Assembly (NCBI GenBank): GCA_037042185.1
Contig: JAXQJY010000030.1
Span: forward strand, 1,488,001 to 1,552,000
Direction of reading: 5' to 3'
DNA from: Sordariomycetes sp. S80-01Y
Lineage: Eukaryota > Ascomycota > Sordariomycetes
DNA: 64,000 bases
The translations under genes and the position numbers were made by a program. The notes beneath the pieces are model-generated. The model did not search any database, had not been told where the DNA came from, and worked only from the letters and a program-made list of their open reading frames with translations. Shown one piece after another: positions 33,301-44,081 of this stretch. The number at the start of each line of letters is the position of its first letter. The stretch's first letter is position 1.

Positions 33301-34968
33301 ATGTCTGCAGAACCCGAAGCTGCCAGGCGGGAGGGCACCCCGAGCGCGCCCGCCCTATCTATTCCTCAGAAACGCGTTCTTGACGACGGACATACCCCCA
33401 CCATCTCCTCCCCTCTCAACCCCGACGTCAAGGCTACCGACACGGATGACGCACAACTGCAGCGATTCAAGTCTGCTCGCACAAAGAAGGAATCCTTCAA
33501 GAAACGCGAATCGAAGGGCACCGACAGCGCCCGAGCGACACCGGAACCCCAACCCAAGCGGAAGGCGGGACTGAAGGCACACAACACCCAAACGGAGAAC
33601 AGCCCTCTGCGATACAAGCTCGCACCCCCAAAGCCTGCCGACTTCGAACCTGCGAGGGGGCCAGTCCTTACGACACAGAGTGTCGCCACCACAGGGGATG
33701 GCGAGGAGATTGAGTTCTTCGAAACGTCGGACCATGTATTCAACAAGAAGAACTTCCGCTACATTCCTTGCATAGCCGACCCTCTCTTTCCTTCCATGTT
33801 CTACTATCGCCAGACGGAGCCGGAACCTTACGGCCCGCGCATGAGCTACGAGGACACTGCAGCCAATGTCTACTTCGACGCTACCGGTCGCCAAGTCACG
33901 ACCGACAAAGGCTTCCGCATGGCACGGGCCAATGTGGCCGTGAGGGAAGGGAGATGGTACTGGGAATGCAAGATAAAGTGCGGCATTAGACCACCAAAAG
34001 AGGAGAATGGAAAGCCAGAAGGCGGGCGACACGTACGAATGGGGTGGGCAAGACGAGAGGCGAGCTTAGATGCACCAGTCGGCTTCGACGCGTATAGCTA
34101 CGGTATCCGGGACGTCTCGGGAGAAAAGGTATTCATGTCGCGCCCGAAGGACTTCTTCCCACCGGGCGTCACGATCCAAGAAGGCGATGTCATTGGTCTC
34201 GAGATCCAGCTCCCGTCTGAACGACTGCACCGAAACGTCATGTCAGGAAACTACAACCCCGCCGTTGATCCTCACGAGGAGAACCAACCGAGTAGAACGG
34301 CCGAAGCAGCGAATATAGTTCGCGATCGCCTGCCTATTCGTTTCAAAGCACATACCTACTTCGAGAAGATCGAGTACCACTCCACCAAGGAGCTCGAGGA
34401 CCTGATGAACCCATCGCCCGCCGGTCCAGGAGGTGGAAACGAGCCCCCCGACCCGTTCAACCCTTCGCCTGCGCTGCGAACACTGCCGAACTCTGCTATC
34501 CGGATATACAAGAATGGCAAACTCATGGGCACGGCTTTCGAAGATCTCCTTGGGTTCTTGCCCCCGGCCTCCAAGCCCGCGCCACAAGTAGGAGCTAGAG
34601 AAGGCATGGATGACGGAATGCTGGGTTACTATCCGGCCATCAGCACCTTCCGCGGCGGAGCAGCAGAAGTCAACTTCGGTCCTGATTTCTGGTATCCGCC
34701 GCCAGGGTACGCCGACGCCGGCGGTGATGTCGACATGGATGCTGCAGAAAAAGACAACGAGACGCCTGTAGCCAAGATTCGCGCCGTGTCGGAGCGTTAC
34801 CATGACCAGATCGTGGAGGACATCGTTTACGACATCGTAGATGAGGTGGACTTCTGGATGCAGGATGGCGGTGGTTCGACTGGCCGGGCGGGCGTGGCCG
34901 AGAAGAGTGGTGAGGTTGCCATGGCGCCTGGACGGGCTGAGATCAAGGAGCTGGTCCAGGAGGACTAG
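33301..34968 (+). CDS. bre2: COMPASS (Set1C) subunit Bre2/Ash2, SPRY domain
   Basis: A single exon encodes 555 residues. I chose ATG 33301 (MSAEPEAARRE); 42 codons upstream are open but read like leader. After a disordered, basic N-terminus with Thr/Pro-rich stretches, the Ash2-type SPRY domain covers about residues 170-500: TTDKGFRMARANVAVREGRWYW is cut here to its core REGRWYWECKI, followed by HVRMGWARREASLDAPVGFD, YGIRD, a long insert, then IRIYKNGKLMGTAF and YYPAISTFRGG. Bre2 works in the Set1 complex that methylates histone H3 Lys4, binding Dpy30/Sdc1 through its C-terminus; the segment IVEDIVYDIVDEVDFW near the end fits that role. It lacks the PHD-like and winged-helix part of animal ASH2L, as other fungal Bre2 proteins do. 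Confidence 0.93.
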   Translation: MSAEPEAARREGTPSAPALSIPQKRVLDDGHTPTISSPLNPDVKATDTDDAQLQRFKSARTKKESFKKRESKGTDSARATPEPQPKRKAGLKAHNTQTENSPLRYKLAPPKPADFEPARGPVLTTQSVATTGDGEEIEFFETSDHVFNKKNFRYIPCIADPLFPSMFYYRQTEPEPYGPRMSYEDTAANVYFDATGRQVTTDKGFRMARANVAVREGRWYWECKIKCGIRPPKEENGKPEGGRHVRMGWARREASLDAPVGFDAYSYGIRDVSGEKVFMSRPKDFFPPGVTIQEGDVIGLEIQLPSERLHRNVMSGNYNPAVDPHEENQPSRTAEAANIVRDRLPIRFKAHTYFEKIEYHSTKELEDLMNPSPAGPGGGNEPPDPFNPSPALRTLPNSAIRIYKNGKLMGTAFEDLLGFLPPASKPAPQVGAREGMDDGMLGYYPAISTFRGGAAEVNFGPDFWYPPPGYADAGGDVDMDAAEKDNETPVAKIRAVSERYHDQIVEDIVYDIVDEVDFWMQDGGGSTGRAGVAEKSGEVAMAPGRAEIKELVQED

Positions 34969-35176
34969 AAGCAGGACGCTGGGCCGACAGTTCTGGAGCC
35001 CTAGAGAAAGCCCTGGTAATCACGTTTGCAAGGAGATACCCACGCACAGCATACACATAGGATGACCAGAATTAATAGGTTACTTATACCAAACGCCATG
35101 ACCGATCCTACCTACTTCCTATACCTATAGAATGGGTATCATGCAAACCGTTTCATTTCTTTCGTAACACATTTAG

Positions 35177-36473
35177 TTAGGGGCGTGAAGGCCTCGCAAC
35201 ACCTCCAGCAGGCGGCGGGGGCACCTCGTCCGGCGAGATCCCATCTCTCTGGCCCCGCTCGTCAACAAGACGGGTTGTCTCAGGGTGGGGAGCAGGCAAC
35301 GCAGGATCGTCCGGAAGCTCTTCCACTCTATCGCCGGCCTCGACCGGCACACCCTCGCCGTTCTCGAGCTTCAGACGCTCCTCGCGGCCGCGCTTGTAGC
35401 AGTACCAAAGCACGAACATAAGCACTGGCTCTCATTAGCGTTATATCCAGCCTGAATCACGGGGGTAACTTACACATCAGCGCAACGGACCAAAGGACGT
35501 TCACTCCAATAAAGGCTGGCCATCTCGTCTTCAGCGCCGCGACGATGGCCCTGAGCATGCCGACCAACGCGCCAGGCTTCGTGACCAGCTCCATCAAGTT
35601 CTGCGGCACAAACATATTCTTAGCCGCGCCCTTGATCCCATCCTCGGTATTCACGTGAATCCCCTGACTCTTGGCCGCGGCCGCCAAAATCTCAGGCGCG
35701 ATGCTACCCGTCAACTTATCCGGCAGCTGTGTGACCAGCTTTTGTAGCGAAGCAGGGAGCTTTTCGAAACCGCGCGTTATGGCGCCGTCCTTGTCCGTGA
35801 TGAGACCGACAAGATCGTCGTAGGCTGTGGGCACGCCATTGGCTAGGTCTTTGAAGATTTGCGTGAACTTGGCAAGGAGCTCGGCTGAGTCGCCGGACAG
35901 GTTGACAACTTTGTTGTTCTTTGCGGTCAGGTTGAGACGGTCAAGGACGCGGTTCAGGTCTGTCTTCTCCTTCTGCTCTTCTTCCTCGGGGCTAACGGCG
36001 TCTTCGGGTTTGAGGGTGTCGCCATGCTGTCTGTCCTTGTCTTTCTTCCTGAAGACGGATGCGAAACGACTCGGCTTCCCATCCTTGTTGGCCTTCTCCT
36101 TATCTTTGCCCTTGGACTTGTCTTTCTTCTTATCCTTCTCCTTACGAGCATCGAGGGAGGCGACTTCAGAGGCGGACAGCTCAAGATCAGAGAGATCGAC
36201 TCGATCGGGCAGTGGAGGCGCTTGGCCGTCGTCAGAGAGTATGCTCTCTAGGAAAGACTCATCGGAGCGGTCGAGGACGGGTTGGCCCGGTGGTGGAGCA
36301 GGTCCCGAAGCGGCGCTACCGTGTGTGCTGGCAGTGTCGGGGCGCTTAATACGCTCATCGGTCTTCGGCGTGGTGGGTTGAGAGGCTGATGCGGAAGCTG
36401 CTTCGTCGTTCTTCTTCGCTTCCTTGGCAGCTCTGTGCTTCTTGACTTTCTTGTAGGTAAAGTACTCAAGCAT
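35177..36473 (-). CDS. Fungal single-span membrane protein of unknown function
   Basis: Exons 36473-35474 and 35424-35177 give 415 residues; the 49-nt intron (GTAAGT, CGCTAAT, CCAG) falls inside the only membrane span. I recognise no named domain. The protein opens with MLEYFTYKKVKKHRAAKEAK, continues with an acidic Ser/Pro stretch and a long Lys/Asp-rich stretch (about residues 110-150), then a mainly helical region that includes DRLNLTAKNNKVVNLSGD. The span lies at about 318-341 (AFIGVNVLWSVALMLLMFV) and is followed by a basic stop-transfer (CYKRGREERLK) and a charged, Pro-rich tail. The Lys-rich N-terminal side suggests a cytosolic N-terminus. There is no signal peptide. Confidence 0.75.
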
Positions 36474-36913
36474 CGTGACGGCGGGTGACGGGCTACCAGC
36501 GGCTCTGGTGGGACTTGGGTCTCGAGGTTCCGAGAAAGCAGAAGTGCGAAAGGGTTGAAGGAAATGGAAATTACAGAGATGTAGGAGCCGACGAAGCTTT
36601 TTTGAACAAAGAGAGTCTTGGCCAAGGGCGGTTGCAATGGTGCTTAAGCTCCTTTCTCAGCGAATCACGTAGTGTAGCATGTGGTGAATCCTGCTTTTGT
36701 TGGAGCTCCGAGGGCGATCTGCACCGCCACTGCAGGACCCTTGGTGATGTCATGAGCCACTCATTGCCGACCCCACGCTGGCGCTTCAACTTGCGGTGCC
36801 AGTGGCCGTACGCTTTCTTCAGCTTGTGATTCTCGATTGGGGCTGAGCAGTGCCACTGGCAGTCGACTGGCGCTGGGAGTGCTCTGCATTTGTTTTGATT
36901 GACGCCGCGCTGG
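36474..36913. other. Intergenic region upstream of the single-span gene
   Basis: These 440 bases lie between two minus-strand genes: 3' region of nse1 and promoter of the single-span protein. A CCACTGGCAG/CCAGTGG pair near 36810 and 36855 is a short imperfect repeat. Nothing more is seen. Confidence 0.45.
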
Positions 36914-37942
36914 CTAATCCTCTTCTTCCGTATCGACCGGCTCATTCTCGTCCTCCTCTTCTTCTTCGCGCCGCCGTTGCGAGAGGACCTCGTCCGCTAA
37001 TGTAGCCCCTCGTCCACCGCCCGTGTTTCTCCTGCGCTCCGCCGCTGCTGTGTGAGTGACCGCCCTTTCGCCAACGTAATTCTTGCCTGTCCATGCCGTT
37101 GAGCACTTTTGGCATTTCTTCTCCCCCCTGGTTCTCGAAGCCCAGTACGCAGTCTCGCAGATGTCATGAAGTCTGAAGGTACACTCTGGCTCCGCACAAC
37201 GCAACCCGTATGTGATCAGCTCCTTGCAAGCGCCACATTTCTTGATCCGCTGCCAGTCGTCCGGGCCAGCGTCGGGGTCATTGTATGTTTCCAACAGCCA
37301 AGGCCTCAGCTCCAGCAAGCCCCTGGGGCTGAGGCTGTAGAATCTGGCCCGACTCTTCTCCATCCACCCGCCCGCAACAAGACTGGACAGTACCTCCTCA
37401 ACCTCGCTGTGCTTAAGTCCACGGTCTGTGGATTGCTGTGTTTCGGCCTCCTCTTCCCCATCGCCAGCCACCTGACTCTGTCTCCGATTCGGCGGTCGCG
37501 CGTACTTGACGGCTTGCATTTGCGTGATCGCCATGACTTCCATCCTCGGCGTGTTGAACGTCTCAAACATGGCGTCTAATATCCGCTTGATGAAGGAAAG
37601 CTCGTCGGGTGTGTACGTCGTGGCTAGTTGCGTTTGTGGATCGGACGTGGTATTCACGAGGGCGTAGGATCTCTGCTTCGAGACCTGGTGTATTGTCGTA
37701 CGGATGTCGTAGTCGAGTAGGGAGACGACCTCGCGGGCCGTGTCCATGTACGCCGTGAAAGTCTCTTCGTCGATGTCTTCCGCTGTTGCTTGGGCAGCTT
37801 CTCCATCACCGGCGTTATCGGCATTCAGGATGGCAGCTATTATCGGGCGGGCATCCTCGTACGTGAGGGTGCCGCGGGCTGTGAGGGCTTGCAGGAACGC
37901 TTGGTTGCCTGTCTTGTAGTCGGGAGGTAGCAGAGACTCCAT
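36914..37942 (-). CDS. nse1: Smc5-6 complex subunit Nse1, RING-like E3
   Basis: A single exon encodes 342 residues. I chose ATG 37942 (MESLLPPDYKTGNQAF); the frame stays open 72 codons upstream but only from here does it look like Nse1. The N-terminal two-thirds form winged-helix-like segments (GNQAFLQALTARGTLTYEDA, SFIKRILDAMF, LLELRPWLLETY), which bind Nse3/Nse4. The RING-like domain (about 232-280) has Cys/His ligands in CGACKELITYGLRC, CTFRLHDIC and KCQKCSTAW. Nse1 acts with the MAGE protein Nse3 in DNA repair and in resolving recombination intermediates. An acidic tail (EEEEEDENEPVDTEEED) closes the protein. It is divergent from clr2 across 1.0 kb. Confidence 0.93.
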   Translation of the reverse strand: MESLLPPDYKTGNQAFLQALTARGTLTYEDARPIIAAILNADNAGDGEAAQATAEDIDEETFTAYMDTAREVVSLLDYDIRTTIHQVSKQRSYALVNTTSDPQTQLATTYTPDELSFIKRILDAMFETFNTPRMEVMAITQMQAVKYARPPNRRQSQVAGDGEEEAETQQSTDRGLKHSEVEEVLSSLVAGGWMEKSRARFYSLSPRGLLELRPWLLETYNDPDAGPDDWQRIKKCGACKELITYGLRCAEPECTFRLHDICETAYWASRTRGEKKCQKCSTAWTGKNYVGERAVTHTAAAERRRNTGGGRGATLADEVLSQRRREEEEEDENEPVDTEEED

Positions 37943-38962
37943 TGCAGGGAAAGGCAACGCGGTAGACTTTGCGATGAGCTTGAGAATTTTGCTGAAAGTT
38001 GAAGAATGTCCAGTTTGAGGTCTTAAGCCGAAGTCGATCTCAGAAGTTTGTGCTTCGTATAGGTAGTAGGTACTAACGTAGCTGCGAAAACGCGCTCCAA
38101 GACGCGTCGCATCTGGGTATTTAAGCTGTCTGCCCCACCACCTCAACTTCGAACTCAACTACGTGAAGATATCAGTCTCAGCCGCACCTCTGTCAAAGGT
38201 AGGATGAGGTCTGTATAAATATTTCTAATTGAACAGAAGCTTGATTAATTCTCGGGTCAACTTCCCAAGATTTGGTATCTGCAATCGAACCTCATAACCG
38301 ATGTCTTGCTACGCAACTGTCCGAGCAGTTGGGGCGGACGTGACAGGGGTCCAAATGGGCGGTCGCAGTTGAGTTGATGGATGAAAGAGAAGAGCGCGCA
38401 GCCACCAGTGCTTGAATAAAACAACCCGTTTGAAGATTCTGAGATACAGTCAGCAACTATGTTCTTTATAACACCAGCTTTCCGAGCACGTTGAGATCTG
38501 CAGCCGACTCGGACAAGCGATCGAAGGGCTGAGACGCCTCGAATTGGCTGACTCATCAGCACGCGTCTAAATTCAACCTCCAGCAAAGAGCTCGAGCTTC
38601 TACTTTGTCCTTGTTCAGAGCTGCGGACAAAGTTAGACCTAATCTTTACCAGCGGTATATCTCCAACGCAGCAGAGAGCGCGTTCCCCTTTAGAGCACAT
38701 CATATATCGCCAGCGCGCGCTCTGTGGTCGCGCTCTTAAACTGCAACATCACCATCTCTGCTTCGAAGTTCGACCTCAACCAAAGACAGCTACTCACCAA
38801 TCCTCGTGACACCCACTTTGTGACCAAGCAGTTCGCAAGCGTCATCCAAGCTTGAGAGCTCCTCGCTCCCTGATATTCTTACCAACCTCGCCAAGGGGCA
38901 CCTAATTCACCTCCGGCAGAGAGATCGCCAGGACTTGGTCCTCCAGGGCCCTCGAGCCTTCA
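37943..38962. promoter_or_regulatory. Divergent intergenic region, nse1 / clr2
   Basis: 1.0 kb lies between the start codons of two chromatin genes. A 148-codon minus-strand frame at 38257-38703 shows no protein-like features. A GCGCGCGCTC stretch lies near 38713. I see no clear shared operator. Confidence 0.5.
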
Positions 38963-40689
38963 ATGGCAGATCAGAAGGAATTCGATGTGATCCGAGTCTG
39001 CCGGAGCGATGGCGCCGACACAGGCCCAGGGTACTGGCCGGCCACGGCCCCAGCCGCGGTGAAGAAGCCCGTCACGGAGAAAGCACCTAGAGCGAAGCCG
39101 CAGATGACGAGGCTGGAAGAGAACGACCCGCGGTTCGTCGAGTGGAGGATAAAGCTGGGCATCTTGCTAAAGCAAGAAGTCTCCCCAGCGCCGGATGGTA
39201 CGTTACCCTTCGGCTTGTTTGTGATACAATGGTACTGAGACGACTCACAGAGGGGAACCCGTGGTACGTCCCCTTCCCACGCGGCTACTGGCTCTACGAG
39301 AAATCAAAGCACCTTTGGGTGTCTGGCTATCCCCTCAAGTCCAAACTTTTCAAGACACCGCAGGAATTTGCCCTCCACCTCATCTGGCTCCTCTCGGCGT
39401 CAAAGGACTACAAAGACTGCTCCTGCGTGCACTGCAACCCGCCCAGCTTGCCGAAGCAGCCGTCCGCCGAGGAGACGCCCACGCTCGCTGTCGCAAGCCC
39501 AGTGAAGAAGGAGGGTGCCGCACAAAAGATCACGCCGGTGCCTCTTCCGCAGATGCCCGGACAGGCCAACGCGCCTGCGAGCAGTACTCCTGCAGTCCAA
39601 AGGACGCAGGCTGGCCTGAGGGCGGCTTCGGCATCTCCTGCGAGGCAAGCTACGCCTAACAACCCCCCTCAACAACAGACCCAACCGCAACCAGCTCAGG
39701 TTTGGTCCCTCAAATCACCCATTCTCTTCCGCACCGGCGAGCTCGTATGGTTCCAACAGCAACAGGCCTGGCGCCTCGGCATCATCGCCTCCACCATTCC
39801 CTCTCCACAGACCGAGCAGCAGCAAATTAGCAGCTACATCATCCTTCCCATCGGCCACGGCATGGTACAGAAGCCCCAAGAGACCAAGTCCGCCGACTCC
39901 ATGCGTCCATTCTATGCTTTCTCCGTCCCACCAGCCACCGTTCCTGATCTTCTCCACAAAACTTTCGATGAGATTCCCTGGGAGACCATGTTCCGTGCTA
40001 CGGGAAACGATGCTTCTAAGAGAGATCTTCTGGCGCTGGATGCGTCGAAGCTGGCGGCTAGCAAGATCGACTTCAGCTTCTCACTATGGAGTCCTTTCCC
40101 GCAAGGTAAAGAGGTCAACGGCATTACGTCCTACTATGGGTGCTTCTTCGGTGCGGAGAGGATCGAAGTGGGCGACAGTCTGCGGCTGAGGAATCTCCCG
40201 GCAGAGCTCAACATCAACTCCGACACGGCCATCCTGGGCCTGCGACATATCTACACCACCTCCAACAATCCGGACCAGGTCCTCTTCCGGGGTCACATCT
40301 ACATGCTCCTCAAGAGCGACCACCCCTCCGCCCTTCCCCCATCATCCTTGCCCATCGCCCTGAAGGACGAGATCGTCTGGCGGAACAACACCTCCAAGTC
40401 CGTACCGTGGCGCTTCGCCCTCGTCAAGGAGAACGTAGCCTTGTCCGAAACCAACATCCGCGGGAGATTCTACCCCACACACCGTCTCGTGCCCTTGCTG
40501 GATCCGCAGAGGTTCCAACACGCGGTGCAGACGGGCATGATGGAGGACCAGCTCGCGCACCTGAACAACCGCATGGACGGACAGGGGCGCTACATTGGGC
40601 GCAAGGGGAGCCGCCTGGAGAGCCTCGGGCTCAGTGTTGGACACGGCAGCCAGCTAAGGGTGGAAGAATACGTTCAGGAGGAAAAGTAG
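38963..40689 (+). CDS. clr2: Transcription-silencing protein Clr2 (SHREC complex)
   Basis: Exons 38963-39197 and 39251-40689 give 557 residues; the 53-nt intron has GTACGT and CACAG and joins SPAPD to EGNPWYVPFPRG. The N-terminal part carries the Clr2 silencing motif GYPLKSKLFKTPQEFALHLI followed by a CSCVHC cysteine pair. A Pro/Gln-rich linker leads to a C-terminal beta-rich domain, including LFRTGELVWFQQQQAWRLG, which resembles the BAH-like fold reported for Clr2, and EIVWRNNTSKSVPWRFALV. In fission yeast Clr2 is a SHREC subunit with the deacetylase Clr3 and the remodeller Mit1 and is required for heterochromatic silencing. The role in filamentous fungi is less well studied. Confidence 0.88.
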
Positions 40690-41112
40690 GGGTTTTCCTT
40701 GAGATACTGGGACTGGGCGTTCGGAGTTAAATGTTGAGACTTGGATTTGCTGACTGCACGCCATTGAGTGGACGAAGGTGAGAGTTTGCGCTTGAGTTAA
40801 TAGGGTAACCCTCGTCAAGAAGGGAAATTCAATAACGGCCATGGTTGGGTGTCACAACATAACAGCCAGCCAGTAGTTTACTTAGCAACAGCCGCAGCAG
40901 CGGTGGCTTGTGTCCTCTCCGGTCGCGAAACGTGCCTTTAATCTCATCAATTCATCCACAAAGCTATGTGTGCCTTGTGTGCGCAAACGGAAAAAACCAG
41001 ACTCGAAACAATCGCACGCCATGATAGAATGATAACCCAAGTCCTCCGCCAAGTGTATTTCTCCCTTCTTGATTCTCTCAGCACACGCCATGTATCGCCC
41101 CTCTATTGAGCC
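40690..41112. other. Convergent intergenic region
   Basis: These 423 bases separate the stop codons of clr2 and the Cys-rich gene and hold both 3' untranslated regions. No open frame or RNA gene stands out. Confidence 0.5.
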
Positions 41113-42314
41113 TCACTGCTCGACCTTCAACGCCCGTAGTTTCTCCTCTATCTTCTTCATGATCTCGGGGTCCGGCTCTGGCTCGACCTTTCTGGGAGCA
41201 GCGCGGGGCGAGTCGTCACTCTTTTCGGTCTGGCAGATTCTGCATTTCGTTCCGTTCTCAGCGCCAGTTGGGAAGAGAGTCTTGCACATCTGGCACTCGA
41301 AACGGGGTATGCTGCTAGGACCGAAAGCATCGCCAGGGTAGCCGAACGGATATTTGTCCTTCTTGGGTCTGCAAGCTTGTCAGCGAGGGGAAACGAATGT
41401 ACCGCAAGGCAACGTACGGGTCGCGAGGACAGTCTGTGCAGCGTGTGTGACTGCACTTCTCGCAGGTCTTGCTGCCAGTAGCAAAAAGTGCCTTGCACTC
41501 GTGGCAAGTCCTCCTCACACGCTGGCGGGGCTTCTTGTAAACCAGATCTTGGCCGCCAGTCTTGCTAGGTCGCGTGAGTACAATCTCCTTCTCGTCGAAT
41601 CCGTAGTCGGGCACAATCGGCGCATTCTCCTTGTTGGCTTTGATGATAGCAGCCTTCTTCTCGCGACTGGCAATGATCTCAGCCTCGGTGCGCTTGGGCG
41701 GATAGCGCGCGCATTTTGTGCAGCGGACGTGCTGGCAGTTGGGACACTCCTTTGCAGAGGTAAAGTTGGCGTTGCACTTGTGGCAACTTCGACGGACTCG
41801 CATGCGGATTGGCTTGTCCATTCGAAGGACGGAGTCGTCGGGGGTTGTGCTCTGCCACTCGCTGGGCTTGATCTCGAGACCGAAACGTTCACCCAACTTC
41901 TTCGCCCGCTCCTCGAACAGGTCTGACTTGGAGAGCTTCGAAACCCCGGGCATTGCTTCATACTTTGCGCGCGCCTCTTGCGATTTCGTCAGAGGTGGAG
42001 GTTGACTGTTGCAACTGCGGTTAGCGTCTGCGAGCCACGGGAAAATTGCCATTGCGCCGGCGAGGTGTTGTGAAGGTAGGCGCAAGTTGCAAACAGAAAC
42101 TGGTTGGGTAGGGAACAAAGGCAAACACTCACGGCTTCGGGGGCGCGGCCACAGCGGGCGCACGGTCGCCATCTTTGCTTCCCTTGGATGAACTCTCGCC
42201 TCTTTTCAGAACTGTCTTGGCACGGGTCAAGAACGACCTAGTCAAACTCCTGCGATGTTGCTTGCTGTCGTCCTTGGGCTGAGCGGCCGCTGTCTGTTCG
42301 GGTTTGGAACTCAT
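41113..42314 (-). CDS. Three-module Cys-rich (zinc-binding-like) fungal protein
   Basis: Exons 42314-42133, 42005-41418 and 41368-41113 give 341 residues; introns are 127 nt (GTGAGT, CGCTAACC, ACAG) and 49 nt (GTACGT, GCAG). I do not recognise a named family. After a basic N-terminus (RRSLTRSFLTRAKTVLKR) come two copies of a module: RRSCHKC...CPNCQHVRCTKCAR (Cys 135, 138, 148, 151, 156, 159) and RRTCHEC...CEKCSHTRCTDCPR (228, 231, 242, 245, 250, 253). A shorter third copy has Cys 282, 285, 299 and 302 in FECQMC...KCRICQ. The spacing suggests zinc-ribbon or knuckle folds with six ligands per full copy. The C-terminus is acidic and helical. There is no membrane span; a nuclear or cytosolic scaffold is a guess. 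Confidence 0.8.
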
Positions 42315-43661
42315 GGTCTCGGTTCTTTGTCGTCGTCGTACCCGTTTCGTTTTGCGTGTCGATTGAGAAACCAGACGTGGGGTAATCGAGGTTCGCTGGC
42401 TGGTTCAAAGACCAGATGAGATTCTGGTCCGTGGACGAGGAGTGGCGCACAGTTACGGATTCAGAATACCGCGGGCGACGTCAGGGGCGATGGTCGATTG
42501 TTAGAATTCAACGACGGCGCACATCGAATCGCTGTTTGGCGGCAAGGTTTCGAAGTGGCGGTCGGGATTGGAAAGTTGGTGCCGAGGGAATGGTTGAGAT
42601 GACCTCAGCCACGCCAATCAGAGCGAGTCCGTGAGATACTGACGTTGGACACTGTAATGCTGCCGTGTATCACGAGCGCATGGCGTTGTCGAAAGGGAGC
42701 AACGGTCGGTGTAACAGGCAGCCGGGACATGTACAGATGCAAGAATGGAAGAGGTCGAGGAGGGCGAGAATCGACGATGGGCGGTGGTGGGTGACAGGTG
42801 AAGGTATGGGATCACCCCAGGCTGCTGAGCAATCCGTTGAAGCGCCGTGACGGGAAAAGCCTTCGACAAGTTCCCGACCGAGTTGTCAAGCACACACTCC
42901 GTGCAGGGGACGTGCAGAGAAAGGACGGCAGCGCAAGGAGGTTGCCGCCTGTGAAAAGAGAGAGCTGATGACGGGAAGAATCGAGGTGTGTTGCGTGCAG
43001 CGCATCGCAGCGCAGCGACTCAAGCGCGCAGAGAGAGGCACCCGGACCACCGACAGTGAAAGATACTGGGTGTCCCCGTGGAAGCTGAGGTGCCGCCCCC
43101 TGCTGGTTCCCAAGTTCCCTGAGCGAGTCGCTGCAGGCAAGTGGATTCAGCGGACGTCGCTGTGGATCGATCCACTGCAGTCGAGGAAACACCCTGCAAT
43201 TGGACCGCTTTTGCCCTCCTTCACGGCGGACTCGCGGACCTGGTGGGGCTGCTGGGGCTGCTGTGGACTGCTGGGGAGGGCTGGCCCGCTGCCGTCCGTC
43301 TCCCAAGCTACTGGAATCGCCTGGCGACAACCCTGGCCTTGAACCTCCCGCGAGCGCGCCATCAGTCGAGAACTGAGGCTACTGGTTTCAAGTCGCGCCC
43401 GTGGCCAGCATTCTGGCCTGAGCGCCAAAGATCAGTACGGCGCGTCACTGCCGAGACCAGAGAGGCCGGCAAGCAATGGCTGGCGACCCAAGGCGCGACG
43501 GCCAGATGCGGAGATGCATTTAGGCTCACCTACAGTACGCTTGACGCTACGAGGCACGGTGGATGGGGGTTCGATCCAACATCCTGGGCCGTGGTCAGGA
43601 AGCGCAATCCCGCAGATGCCCAATGCACTGGCCAACTTCGTACGGCGGCTCGCCCAAGAGA

Positions 43662-43683
43662 CGGGGAACGGGGAACGGGGAAC
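43662..43683 (+). repeat. Short tandem repeat, unit CGGGGAA
   Basis: Three copies of the 7-base unit CGGGGAA lie head to tail. This is a small simple repeat inside the gene-free interval. Confidence 0.8.
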
Positions 43684-44063
43684 ATGCTGTCGTCTGCTGA
43701 TTATGCGGTGCTCTGTTTGAGATTATTTGCTCAGGGGCAGTGTGGGCTGACGATGGCCGGGCGGCTACAACGCAACCACAACCACCTCACGATGTTCGTC
43801 AATGTCTTCCAATGACTGGGGTCTCAAGAACCGTTGCCGGCCTGTAGACCGAACGGGATGTCACTGTCAAGCCGTTTTCGACGTGTCAGAAGCGGCCATT
43901 TGCAGTGCATACGGCCAGCATCGCTCCCACCAGGGGTTGCCCTCGGTTGCCATCTGGCGTCCCAAGTGACCGACTGTCGGTCAAGCCACGGAATCCGAAT
44001 AAGAGTGGTGGTGCCCAACCCGTTGGTTCACCCACCCTGTCGTTTGGCGTTTGTCAGGACTGA

Positions 44064-44081
44064 CTACTCCGTACTCCGTAC
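44064..44081 (+). repeat. Overlapping TACTCCGTA words
   Basis: TACTCCGTACTCCGTACG contains two overlapping copies of TACTCCGTA (reverse complement TACGGAGTA). Further copies lie at 45210-45218 and, in the other orientation, at 54512-54520. From general experience this word is common in intergenic DNA of filamentous ascomycetes; I know of no settled function. Confidence 0.6.

Noticed and set aside
33355-34032. 225-codon frame antisense to bre2
   Set aside because: It overlaps a well-supported gene on the other strand and has no independent feature; it is a shadow frame.
36914-38158. Longer Nse1 model with 72 extra N-terminal residues
   Set aside because: The upstream in-frame stretch does not resemble Nse1, and the usual family start coincides with ATG 37942.
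38257-38703. 148-codon minus-strand frame between nse1 and clr2
   Set aside because: It has no domain, no protein-like pattern, and sits in a divergent promoter region.
43567-43577. GGGTTCGATCC, resembling a tRNA B-box
   Set aside because: The flanking bases do not form a T-stem, anticodon stem or acceptor stem, and no A-box lies at the right distance.
43141-43815. 224-codon plus-strand frame in the gene-free interval
   Set aside because: It is rich in Arg, Trp and Cys as expected for random GC-rich DNA, overlaps other open frames, and has no plausible splice structure.
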